From contig FOUN01000002.1 in assembly GCA_900114885.1 (NCBI GenBank), positions 186,001 through 250,000 on the forward strand: a stretch of DNA of 64,000 nucleotides, in the 5' to 3' direction. The translations under genes were made by a program, and so were the position numbers. Shown here piece by piece: positions 56,738 through 64,000 of the stretch (positions are counted from its first letter, which is position 1; each line of letters opens with the position of its first letter). A model generated the notes under the pieces. It was given only the letters and a program-made list of their open reading frames with translations. It was not told the origin of the DNA and searched no databases. This DNA is from Psychrobacillus psychrodurans. GTDB taxonomy: Bacteria > Bacillota > Bacilli > Bacillales_A > Planococcaceae.

Positions 56738-57568
56738 GTGATTATATTGAAACTTACAACTTGGATAATACCAGCAATTATGTTACTTGGACTTTCTGCT
56801 TGTGGTATTGCAGATGAAAAGCCTGAAGTAGGAAAGGAAACGGAAGAGACAACCCCAGTATCTCAGGAGCCTGTTGTAGAAGAAATGAATGAGGATGAGG
56901 TAGTAGAGGAGGAAGTTGCTATTAAGGAACCCGAATCGCTATACGAATTAAACGAGGCAAACTGGACATTCCAGCCAATTGGAGCTGCGAATCCAAAAGC
57001 GGTTTTGCTTACAATTGATGATGCTCCTGAAAAATATGCAGTAGAAATGGCAAAAACTTTGAAAGAGTTAAATGCACCTGCTATCTTTTTCGTAAATGGA
57101 CATTTTATAGATACAGATGAAGAAAAAGCCAATTTAAAAGCTATTTATGATATGGGTTTTTCAATCGGAAATCACACACAAACCCATGCTAATTTAAAAG
57201 AGAGTTCTGAGGACCAACAAAAGGAAGAAATTATAAAAGTAAATGAAACCGTAGAAGCAGTAATTGGTGAAAAGCCTAAGTTCTTCCGTGCACCTTTTGG
57301 AGTTAATACAGACTTTAGTAAATCTCTTGTCCTACAAGAAGGTATGCTTTTAATGAATTGGACATATGGATATGATTGGGAAAAACAATATCGTACTGCT
57401 GAAAGTTTGACTGATATTATGGTGAACACTGAATATTTAACAGATGGCGCAAATTTATTAATGCATGATCGTGAATGGACTGCAGAGGCTTTGCAGGGTA
57501 TTGTAGAGGGGCTGCGTGCAAAAGGTTATGATTTGATTGATCCAAAAACAATTAAAGGAATACAATAA
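56738..57568 (+). CDS. Lipoprotein polysaccharide deacetylase
   Basis: 276 residues, GTG start behind GAGGAAGGG (a TTG three codons later is possible). Lipobox LSAC, an acidic Glu/Val-rich linker (25-65), then a NodB domain with catalytic-metal motifs TIDDAPEKY (TFDD variant), NHTQTHANL and RAPFGVN and a C-terminal LLMHD. Predicted to deacetylate peptidoglycan or another envelope sugar outside the membrane. Monocistronic with a terminator. Confidence 0.88.
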   Translation: MIILKLTTWIIPAIMLLGLSACGIADEKPEVGKETEETTPVSQEPVVEEMNEDEVVEEEVAIKEPESLYELNEANWTFQPIGAANPKAVLLTIDDAPEKYAVEMAKTLKELNAPAIFFVNGHFIDTDEEKANLKAIYDMGFSIGNHTQTHANLKESSEDQQKEEIIKVNETVEAVIGEKPKFFRAPFGVNTDFSKSLVLQEGMLLMNWTYGYDWEKQYRTAESLTDIMVNTEYLTDGANLLMHDREWTAEALQGIVEGLRAKGYDLIDPKTIKGIQ

Positions 57569-57571
57569 TTT

Positions 57572-57603
57572 AAACACCTTTGGATATTCCAAAGGTGTTT
57601 TTA
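57572..57603 (+). terminator. Terminator of the deacetylase gene
   Basis: AAACACCTTT / AAAGGTGTTT, 9-base loop, then TT and AAAG; arms perfect. Confidence 0.85.
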
Positions 57604-57794
57604 AAGAGAGTGTACAATTTTGTATCTTGTATTCTGTTTAATGAAAATCATTAAATCGATAGTCTTTAATAGTACTAGAATTAGTTGGACTTACTGTAAT
57701 AAAAAACATCCTATTATCAACTTAGTATTTCTACAGGACATGGTATAAAGAATAAATTTTTCTAACATACCATTTTTCCGGAGGTGATAGCTTT

Positions 57795-57827
57795 ATGGTA
57801 GATTCTTTAAAGTGCATAAATGGTTAA
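57795..57827 (+). CDS. Ten-codon leader peptide overlapping the cidA/lrgA start
   Basis: The only strong ribosome site in front of cidA, GGAGGTGAT at 57780-57788, is placed for the ATG at 57795, which opens a 10-codon ORF (MVDSLKCING). Its stop lies 8 bases inside the downstream gene, whose own ATG at 57820 has no ribosome site. This arrangement points to translational coupling. The peptide itself may have no function. Confidence 0.5.
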   Translation: MVDSLKCING

Positions 57828-58197
57828 AATTATTCGGATTGTGCTTCAAGTAATTATTTTGTATCTTTTTTCGCTTATCGGATCTTGGATTGTACAAAGT
57901 CTCTCCCTTCAATTTCCTGGAAGTATTATTGGCCTGTTCTTACTTTTTAGTTGTTTATATTTTAAAATAATACCGGTTGATCTTATAAAGGATGGAGCAG
58001 GTTTTTTATTGAGCTTTTTGGCGCTATTTTTTATACCAGCTACTATTGGAATTATGAATTATCCAGAGTTCTTATCTTGGGCGGGTTTAGGAATGGTTGT
58101 ATCAATTGTCATTAGTACAATAATAACTATCATAATAACTGGAATTTTTTGTGAGTATGTTGAAGGGAAGTCAATAAAAAAGGAGCAGATTGAATGA
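57820..58197 (+). CDS. CidA/LrgA holin-like membrane protein
   Basis: 125 residues, four membrane helices, family pattern LQVIILYLFSLIGSWIV and FPGSIIGLFLLF. CidA/LrgA proteins form holin-like or metabolite (pyruvate, acetate) channels with CidB/LrgB. The gene overlaps cidB/lrgB by 4 bases. CidA versus LrgA (or B. subtilis YsbA/PftA) cannot be told apart here. Confidence 0.85.
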   Translation: MVKIIRIVLQVIILYLFSLIGSWIVQSLSLQFPGSIIGLFLLFSCLYFKIIPVDLIKDGAGFLLSFLALFFIPATIGIMNYPEFLSWAGLGMVVSIVISTIITIIITGIFCEYVEGKSIKKEQIE

Positions 58198-58868
58198 TTG
58201 CAATTATGATGGTAATGGGAACAATTGTGCTTTTTTATGTAATGTCTATCGTTTATAAGAGATTTACATACCCGCTATTGATCCCTATTTTTTCTACAAC
58301 AGTACTGATTGTGATAATTTTATTAATAAGTAAAATACCCTATGATACATATATGTCGGGGGGAAAGTGGATAAATGAATTATTAGGACCAGCTGTTGTC
58401 AGTATGGCCTATCCCCTATATATTCACCGAGAGAAAATTTACAACTATAAAGTTCCAATACTCCTGAGTGTATTGATTGCTTTGTTTTCAGGTTTAATCA
58501 GTATTACTATTTTATCTAAGCTATTGTCATTTGATGAACATGTTCTATTGTCATTATTACCGAAATCGATTACCTCTCCGGTTGCTATTCCAATTAGTGA
58601 GGCAATAGGAGGTATCCCAACATTAACAGCTGTTTTCGTTATTTTTGCAGGCTTAGTTGGAGCTATACTTGGCCCCACTATCTTTAGGGTTTTTCGCATC
58701 GATAATGCGATAAGTAGAGGGATATCAATGGGAAGTGCCTCTCACGGTATTGGTGTTTCAAAACTAGGGGAGTATGGGGAGGAAACATTAACAATGGGCT
58801 CTGTTTCTATGACTTTAAGTGCAATATTAGGGTCATTTGTTTGCCCGTTATTTACTCTATTAATCTAA
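58194..58868 (+). CDS. CidB/LrgB membrane protein
   Basis: 224 residues, about seven helices, with the family core LLPKSITSPVAIPISEAIGGIPTLTA and GISMGSASHGIGVSKLGE. Partner of the preceding CidA/LrgA protein. The shared terminator beyond it has been split by an IS insertion. Confidence 0.9.
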   Translation: MIAIMMVMGTIVLFYVMSIVYKRFTYPLLIPIFSTTVLIVIILLISKIPYDTYMSGGKWINELLGPAVVSMAYPLYIHREKIYNYKVPILLSVLIALFSGLISITILSKLLSFDEHVLLSLLPKSITSPVAIPISEAIGGIPTLTAVFVIFAGLVGAILGPTIFRVFRIDNAISRGISMGSASHGIGVSKLGEYGEETLTMGSVSMTLSAILGSFVCPLFTLLI

Positions 58869-58918
58869 TTTTAAAACATCATCCCAAATAGTTTAATATT
58901 TTTGTGCAATATAAAAAA

Positions 58919-58940
58919 GGAACTCATCAAAATGAGTTCC
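58919..58940. terminator. Left copy of the duplicated terminator hairpin (target duplication)
   Basis: A perfect hairpin, GGAACTCAT / ATGAGTTCC with loop CAAA, preceded by six A. The identical 22 bases recur at 60645-60666 on the other side of the IS element. Before insertion it would have been a bidirectional terminator between cidB and the convergent speA. Confidence 0.85.
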
Positions 58941-59061
58941 TCAGATTGTAGACAAAAGGCATTCAGAATGGCCACATTCTGAATGCTTTTTTCAAATTTT
59001 ATTGATTTTTGGTTATTTAAAGCCTTATTTGATAGGCAAAATACTATCCGAGTATCTTCTT

Positions 59062-60427
59062 TTATGCCATTTGTGGACTTTGCCAAGTCCAATTGGCAAG
59101 TTTCTTTAAATTCATGGCAGTAAAAGTTAGCATCGCCTGCATGGACAATTTTTTAATCCCACGTAGGGTTGTCCATCGCATACAATGCTTTTCTTTCGCA
59201 TCGGCAAAGACACGTTCAATCGTTTCTTTACGTCTCGCATATATTTGTTTGATTTCGTTCTGATGACGAAGGTGGTCCGCTTCCTCAACATACTCTGCCC
59301 AAATATGACGTTCTATTATCTTTCGGTGGTCTTTACTACTCGTACATTGTGCTAATAAAAGACACTTTGCACACTGAGTTGGATCAGACTTATATTGACG
59401 TTTCCCTTCCTTAGTCGTTGTTGCATAAGATAGAGTTTGCCCTAGCGGACAAAGATAGCAATCGTAGTACTCATCATACACGTATTCATTTTTACGCATT
59501 AATCCTTCTTTTGTTTTCGGACGTGTATATGGAAGTGCCGGTTTAATATCATTTTCAAACAAGAATTTCGTAATCGCAGGTGTTTTATACGCAGCATCCG
59601 CAGCAACAGCAAGAGGCTTTTTCCCTTTTTTCATTACCTTTTCGACGAGCGGTTGAAGCATATGACTATCATGAACATTACCAGGTGTTACAATCGTTCC
59701 GAGAATAAATCCATAGCGATCAGCTGCAGCATGAAATGAGTAAGCAAACTGCTTTGTTCGTTCATCTTTTACGTAGTAACCACTCTCTGAATCTGTTGTA
59801 CTTTCTTTGATTTCCTTCGTTTCCTCTTTCTCAAATTTCTCTGGAGGAAAAGGTTTTTTTTCCGTGGTCGATACGATCTAAATTTAATTCTTCTTGTAAC
59901 TTTGCCTCATATGCACGAGTCTCTTTACGGACGATTTTCTTTTCGAATTTGCGTTTATTCGCACACGCTTAGACGTGAGTAGAATCAATGAAAACATGAT
60001 CAGCACTCAACAATCCCTTATCAGCAATTTCCTTGAGAATTCGATAGAAAATCAGTTCAAAGATATCTGAGTCTTGGAAACGGCGAACATAGTTTTTACC
60101 GAAAGTTGAAAAGTGTGGTACTTCTGTATGGAAACCAAACCCTAAAAACCAACGATATGCCACATTCGTCTCAATTTCCTTTATGGTTTGATGCATTGAA
60201 CGAATTCCAAATAAGTACTGAACAAAAGTCATTTTAAATAGAACAACCGGGTCAATACTTGGTCTACCGAAGGTAGAATACAGAGGTTCAACTAATGGAT
60301 ATATGAATGAAAAATCTATGGTAGCTTCAAGCTTTCGTACAAGATGATCTTGTGGTATAAGTTCATCAATAGTAATCATCTCTATTTGATCGCGTTCAAC
60401 GTTTTGATTTTTAGTCATCATATCCAT
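59062..60427 (-). pseudogene. IS1182-family transposase, broken by a stop and a frameshift
   Basis: Read from 60427: N-terminal part MDMMTKNQNVERDQIEMITI to VFIDSTHV, then TAA at 59971-59969 where the frame continues with ACANKRKFEKKIVRKETRAY. Further on the frame breaks at a run of eight A (plus-strand T at 59854-59861); removing one base restores it through FPPEKFEKEETKEIKES and YYVKDERTKQFAYSFHAAAD to the C-terminal part (59661-59062, KRQYKSDPTQCAKCLLLAQC). So one nonsense and one frameshift mutation; the product cannot be functional. Confidence 0.88.
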
Positions 60428-60461
60428 TCACCTCAATGTTTATTTAGTAAGTAGTTGATTG

Positions 60462-60575
60462 TAGTGTAGGCGGCGTCTCCTGCGGGAACAGCCCGAGTTT
60501 CGAGACCCCGCAGGAGCTTGCGACGAGGAGACTTGAGCCGGGCCCGCGGAAAGCGTCCGCCGAAACGAAAAAATA
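60462..60575 (+). repeat. GC-rich intergenic repeat, copy 8, inside the IS element
   Basis: GGCGGCGTCTCCTGCGGGAA, GAGACCCCGCAGGAGCTTGC, GACGAGGAGACTTGAGCC, CCGCGGAAAGCGTCCGCC: the most regular copy in the window. It lies between the transposase start and the right inverted repeat, so it is either IS cargo or a later arrival. Confidence 0.75.
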
Positions 60576-60644
60576 CTAATTCTATTTTAAAAGAAAAAAG
60601 ACTGTAGATAAACTCTAAATTTCTCGAGTTTGTCTACAGTCTGA

Positions 60645-60666
60645 GGAACTCATCAAAATGAGTTCC
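60645..60666. terminator. Right copy of the duplicated terminator hairpin
   Basis: Same 22 bases as 58919-58940, followed by TTTT on the plus strand. For the minus-strand speA the T run expected after the hairpin is now replaced by IS sequence, so termination of speA here may be weakened. Confidence 0.8.
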
Positions 60667-60676
60667 TTTTAAATTT

Positions 60677-62146
60677 TTAAAATATTGCTTGATGTTCTTT
60701 AATGACTTGAATCATCTCAAGTGTGTCGTCTTCAGGACCTTGGACAGGTAGCCCTGCTTCAATGTTCATCGTTATATAATCTATATTACCTTGGGTAATT
60801 ATTTCCCCGGGAATAAAAATTGGAATACCTGGTGGATAAACCATTACGAACTCTGCAGAGATACGACCGCTTGCGTGTTTTAGCGGAATAGATTCTGTAG
60901 CTGCGTAAAAAGCATCTCTAGGTGACATAGCAAGTCCTGGTATATCTGGCAGAGTAACAGATGGTTCTACGACGACTGCATCAGATTCATGGGCCGCAAC
61001 CATTCTTGAAAGAGCATTAACAAGTAAATTAACTTCTTTTTTTGTATCTCCAAGAGTGATCAAACATAGAATATTATATAAGTCTGAAAGCTCTACTTCT
61101 ATATTTGCTTTTTCCCTTAACCAGATTTCCGCATCATACCCTGTCATACCTAAGTCTTTAACACTTATTAATAGTTTTGTTGGGTCCATATCATACGTAG
61201 CAGATGTTTGTAATATTTCTTCCCCCACACAACGAATATGGGGAATTGCATTAATTCGTTTACGTGTATCTTTTGCAAGTCGGATAGCATCCCCTATTAA
61301 ATCCTCGCCATGAATAGCTAGTTGTCGCCTTGCAGTATCTAATGATGCAAGTAATGGATAGGACGTAGAAGTTGTTGTTAACATAGACAAAATAGACTGC
61401 ACACGTTTAGTAGATACTAAGCCCTCTTTTACATTGAGAATAGAACTTTGAGTCATGGATCCACCTAATTTATGAACAGATGTTGCAGCCATATCAGCTC
61501 CAGCTTGCATTGCAGAAACGGGAAGTGAATCGTGAAAATGAATATGAACTCCATGTGCCTCGTCTACTACAACAGGAATCCCTTTCTTATGCGAAAGCTC
61601 TACGATTCTTTTAAGATCCGCAGCTAAACCAAAATAGGTAGGATTAATAACTAGTAATCCTTTTGCATCTGGATGTGCATCTAATGCTTTTTCTACCGAT
61701 TCTACTGATATACCATGAGAGATTCCTAATTCTTTATCTACTTCTGGATGGATAAAAACTGGAATCGCACCAGCAAATACAATTGCCGACATTATCGATT
61801 TATGAACATTTCGTGGAACAAGAATCTTATCTCCAGGTCCACAAATAGTAAGTATCATAGTCATTATTGCACCACTTGTCCCTTGTACAGAGAAAAATGT
61901 TTCATCAGCACCAAATGCTTCTGCTGCCAAATGTTGTGCTTTTTTTATTACACCTTTAGGTGAGTGTAAATCATCCAAAGGAGCAATATTGATCAAATCT
62001 ATAGAAAGTACATTATCTCCAACGAACTCTCGAAATGCAGGGTCCATCCCTTTCCCTTTTTTATGCCCAGGAATGTGAAACTGGATTGGATGACGATTTC
62101 GATGCTTTAGTAATGCATCGAATAATGGAGTTTCTAATTGTGACAA
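60677..62146 (-). CDS. speA: Arginine decarboxylase (Orn/Lys/Arg decarboxylase family)
   Basis: 489 residues. Fold type I PLP enzyme: HIPGHKKGKG near the N-terminus, FFSVQGTSGAIMTMI, VVVDEAHGVHIHF, and the PLP Lys226 in ATSVHKLGGS, with the short C-terminal domain of the Bacillus SpeA group. It makes agmatine, the first step to putrescine and spermidine. In B. subtilis speA also follows pdhD and precedes yktA. A biosynthetic enzyme and an uptake operon (potABCD) for polyamines are thus both in the window. Confidence 0.93.
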   Translation of the reverse strand: MSQLETPLFDALLKHRNRHPIQFHIPGHKKGKGMDPAFREFVGDNVLSIDLINIAPLDDLHSPKGVIKKAQHLAAEAFGADETFFSVQGTSGAIMTMILTICGPGDKILVPRNVHKSIMSAIVFAGAIPVFIHPEVDKELGISHGISVESVEKALDAHPDAKGLLVINPTYFGLAADLKRIVELSHKKGIPVVVDEAHGVHIHFHDSLPVSAMQAGADMAATSVHKLGGSMTQSSILNVKEGLVSTKRVQSILSMLTTTSTSYPLLASLDTARRQLAIHGEDLIGDAIRLAKDTRKRINAIPHIRCVGEEILQTSATYDMDPTKLLISVKDLGMTGYDAEIWLREKANIEVELSDLYNILCLITLGDTKKEVNLLVNALSRMVAAHESDAVVVEPSVTLPDIPGLAMSPRDAFYAATESIPLKHASGRISAEFVMVYPPGIPIFIPGEIITQGNIDYITMNIEAGLPVQGPEDDTLEMIQVIKEHQAIF

Positions 62147-62283
62147 CGTTCATACCACCTCTAGTTAGAATTTATAAAACAAAAGAAATTATAGCACTTC
62201 AATAGCTGTAATACTATCAAAATCATTGTAATTTGTATCAATAGAGTAATTTCATTAGACTATTAATATAAGGAGGGGGAAGA

Positions 62284-63240
62284 ATGGCTTTTCAAACAAG
62301 GGTTACAGAATTATTAAGTACAAAGCTTCCAATCGTTCAAGGAGGACTTGCTTATCTAGCGTATTCTGATTTGTGTGCAGCTGTTTCAAACGCTGGAGGA
62401 TTAGGACAAGTAACTGCCATGAGTTTAAAAACGCCACAAGAGTTGCGAGAAGAAATACTAAAAGTACGAAAGCTGACTGAAAAACCATTTGGTGTGAATT
62501 TTGCAATTGGCCAAACTGGGAGACCTTATGAGCATATGTTGCAAGTAGCTATTGAGGAAGAGGTTCCAGTAATATCGATGACAGGAGGAAATCCAGCTCC
62601 TATTTTAGAAAAACTCGCTAATACTTCGATTAAAAAACTAGTCTTAGTTGCTGCTAAACGACAAGCTCAAAAAGCCGAGCAACTTGGTGCGGATGCAGTT
62701 ATGGTAGTAGGGCATGAAGGTGGAGGGCATCTTGGAAGAGATGATATCGGATCTATGGTATTAATCCCTCAAGTGGTGGATGCTGTGTCGATACCCGTCA
62801 TCGCTTCTGGTGGTATCGCAGATGGCAGAGGATGGATGGCTGCTCATGCACTTGGAGCCGAAGGTATTGAAATGGGTACTAGATTCATCGCCACAAAAGA
62901 ATGTGTGCATGCTTCATCTGCTTATAAAAATTCATTAATAAAGAGCGAAGAAATGGATACTGTAATTATTAAGAAATCGCTTGGTGCACCTGCAAGGGCC
63001 ATAAAAAGTAGTTGGACAGATTCTATTTTAAGTATTGAAAGTGAAAATGTAACATATGATGCTCTTAAGGATTACATTAGTGGAGAAGCGAATAAGCGAT
63101 TCATTTACGAAGGTGATGAAGAGAAGGGATTCGGTTGGGCTGGCCAGTCGGTAGGGTTCATCAAAGATATACCTTCCGTACAAGAATTATTCGATCGTAT
63201 GGAAATACAAGCAATGGACATTCGAAATAAGTGGAAATAG
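62284..63240 (+). CDS. Nitronate monooxygenase (2-nitropropane dioxygenase family)
   Basis: 318 residues, FMN-binding TIM barrel: LPIVQGGLAYLAYSDLCAAV, VMVVGHEGGGHLGRDD with the catalytic His region, IASGGIADGRG and GIEMGTRF phosphate-binding part. Family members oxidise nitronates, or as FabK-like enzymes reduce enoyl-ACP; the GHEGGGH pattern occurs in both. Start behind AAGGAGGGGG. yktA follows by 16 bases, likely one operon. Confidence 0.85.
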   Translation: MAFQTRVTELLSTKLPIVQGGLAYLAYSDLCAAVSNAGGLGQVTAMSLKTPQELREEILKVRKLTEKPFGVNFAIGQTGRPYEHMLQVAIEEEVPVISMTGGNPAPILEKLANTSIKKLVLVAAKRQAQKAEQLGADAVMVVGHEGGGHLGRDDIGSMVLIPQVVDAVSIPVIASGGIADGRGWMAAHALGAEGIEMGTRFIATKECVHASSAYKNSLIKSEEMDTVIIKKSLGAPARAIKSSWTDSILSIESENVTYDALKDYISGEANKRFIYEGDEEKGFGWAGQSVGFIKDIPSVQELFDRMEIQAMDIRNKWK

Positions 63241-63256
63241 AAGGAGGTAGTAATAC

Positions 63257-63526
63257 ATGGAATACACATACCCTTTTTCATTGGATTGGTCGACAGAAGA
63301 AATCGTGGATGTAGTACAATTTTTTGAATCAATAGAAAAAGCATATGAAAATGGAATCAAACGCGAAGAACTAATGAAAAGATACCGAAGATTTAAAGAA
63401 ATAGTACCTTCTATTGCGGAAGAAAAAACGTATTTTCGTGAATTTGAAAAAGAAAGTGGTTATGTAAGCTTTCCTATTATTAAAAAGATGAAGGAGCAAT
63501 CAGACGGCACCATCATCAAGGGTTAA
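63257..63526 (+). CDS. yktA: YktA-like UPF0223 protein
   Basis: 89 residues starting MEYTYPFSLDWSTEEIVDVV behind AAGGAGG, all-helical and charged, with RYRRFKEIVPSIAEEK and a YVSFPIIKKMK end. Matches the UPF0223 family, found at this position in B. subtilis. Function unknown. Confidence 0.88.
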   Translation: MEYTYPFSLDWSTEEIVDVVQFFESIEKAYENGIKREELMKRYRRFKEIVPSIAEEKTYFREFEKESGYVSFPIIKKMKEQSDGTIIKG

Positions 63527-63559
63527 AAAATACCTCCTATACTGAAAAGTATAGGAGGT
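63526..63559 (-). terminator. Terminator of yktB
   Basis: Perfect 12-pair stem ACCTCCTATACT / complement, loop of 4; on the minus strand TATTTTTTAA follows. Confidence 0.85.
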
Positions 63560-63564
63560 GCATA

Positions 63565-64000
63565 TTATTTCATGTGGACCATCGTTTTATATATTGGCAA
63601 TAAATGATCAAATGTTTCTTCTGCAAGTTCCAAGAAATCTTCTTCAGTAAGTTTTACAGCTTCTTCTCTACTAATATGACGGCCAACTAAAAATTCTGCC
63701 TTTTTTACATCTTTTAAACGAACCAGTAGTTGTTCAAGGCCATCTTTCTTTTCTTTTTTTAGCAAAGAGGCTTCAGGCTTCATATGATCTCCAGAAACAA
63801 TAAAATCTGCGGGCAATTTGTTAAATAATCCTTTTTTCTTTAATAACCGTTCAGCAATAGCTACTTTATCGGGTGCCTCATAAATAACAGCTAATATGAT
63901 GAAAGCGTGGCTACCCCACAGTCCTATTTGGAAGTGTGGTAGAGCTTTATATCCTCTCTTATAAGGTGCAAATGCGACCCAACTATCTTTTGGAGGATTA
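63565..64000 (-). CDS. yktB: YktB-like UPF0637/DUF1054 protein (C-terminal part)
   Basis: The frame is open to the window edge, so about 144 residues of the C-terminal part are seen: WVAFAPYKRGYKALPHFQIG, LWGSHAFIILAVIYEAPDK, LPADFIVSGDHMKPEA. These match the YktB/DUF1054 family (about 210 residues in full). The Met at 63816 is internal (a TTG), not the start. Function unknown; order matches B. subtilis speA-yktA-yktB. Confidence 0.88.
   Translation of the reverse strand, partial: NPPKDSWVAFAPYKRGYKALPHFQIGLWGSHAFIILAVIYEAPDKVAIAERLLKKKGLFNKLPADFIVSGDHMKPEASLLKKEKKDGLEQLLVRLKDVKKAEFLVGRHISREEAVKLTEEDFLELAEETFDHLLPIYKTMVHMK

Larger units (their letters stand above)
58941..60644 (-). mobile_element. 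IS1182-family insertion sequence, inactive
   Basis: 1704 bp bounded by inverted repeats TCAGATTGTAGACAAA (58941-58956) and its complement with one mismatch (60629-60644). It is flanked by a 22-bp direct repeat that is itself the terminator hairpin. Inside are a broken transposase gene, a hairpin with T run at the left end (GCATTCAGAATG/CATTCTGAATGC, 58959-58986), a GC-rich genomic repeat, and a near-perfect hairpin at the right end (60601-60640). Confidence 0.85.

Overview
The window is low-GC Bacillales chromosome. Gene content and order track the ktrD-kinD-mhqR-ykvS, ykwC-cheV-ykyB, fadH-ykuL-ccpC, ykuV, ktrC-rnjA-rpoY-ykrA-def-ykyA-pdhABCD and speA-yktA-yktB stretches of Bacillus subtilis. 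Protein sequences and the dispersed GC-rich intergenic repeats suggest a Planococcaceae relative such as Psychrobacillus, Lysinibacillus or Sporosarcina; this is inference, since no 16S gene is present.

Layout. 1-5.8 kb: end of a TerC protein, a Ktr potassium channel, a B12-binding radical SAM enzyme, a soluble PAS histidine kinase and an MhqR-like repressor. 6.4-12 kb: a lipoprotein, a CPBP membrane protein, YkvS, and an operon joining a Spo0E-like phosphatase to MoxR-DUF58-DUF4129. 12.2-20.2 kb: ykwC, cheV, ykyB, a PAS-GGDEF-EAL protein, fadH with a probable operator, the c-di-AMP-binding CBS protein and ccpC. 20.2-32.1 kb: one tight eight-gene operon (large surface protein, ABC ATPase and permease, a membrane protein with 38 Gly-Gln repeats, MoxR, DUF58, two VWA proteins), the least understood system here. 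32.3-38.4 kb: an MFS exporter and a potABCD polyamine uptake operon with its XRE-cupin regulator. 38.4-44.8 kb: a structured unassigned RNA, ykuV, ktrC, an amino-acid permease, a LysE exporter, rnjA-rpoY, and a short transcription unit with a 23-residue cationic peptide ORF and a structured tail. 44.8-53.1 kb: ykrA, a PfkB kinase, def, ykyA and pdhABCD. 53.8-64 kb is more accessory: an ABC exporter, a small membrane protein with a frameshifted MarR gene, a lipoprotein deacetylase, cidAB/lrgAB, a dead IS1182-family element inside a terminator, speA, a nitronate monooxygenase, yktA and part of yktB.

The genes mostly serve housekeeping: pyruvate oxidation (pdh), potassium balance (KtrD channel with KtrC gate, and a c-di-AMP sensor), RNA turnover (RNase J1, RpoY), polyamines (SpeA, PotABCD) and Spo0A phosphorelay tuning (kinase, Spo0E-like). 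Nearly every long gap holds members of mosaic intergenic repeat families: a GC-rich GCGGAAAGCGTCC-type element (eight copies), a palindrome-centred element that often acts as a gene-end terminator (four copies), and a shared head module found attached to either.
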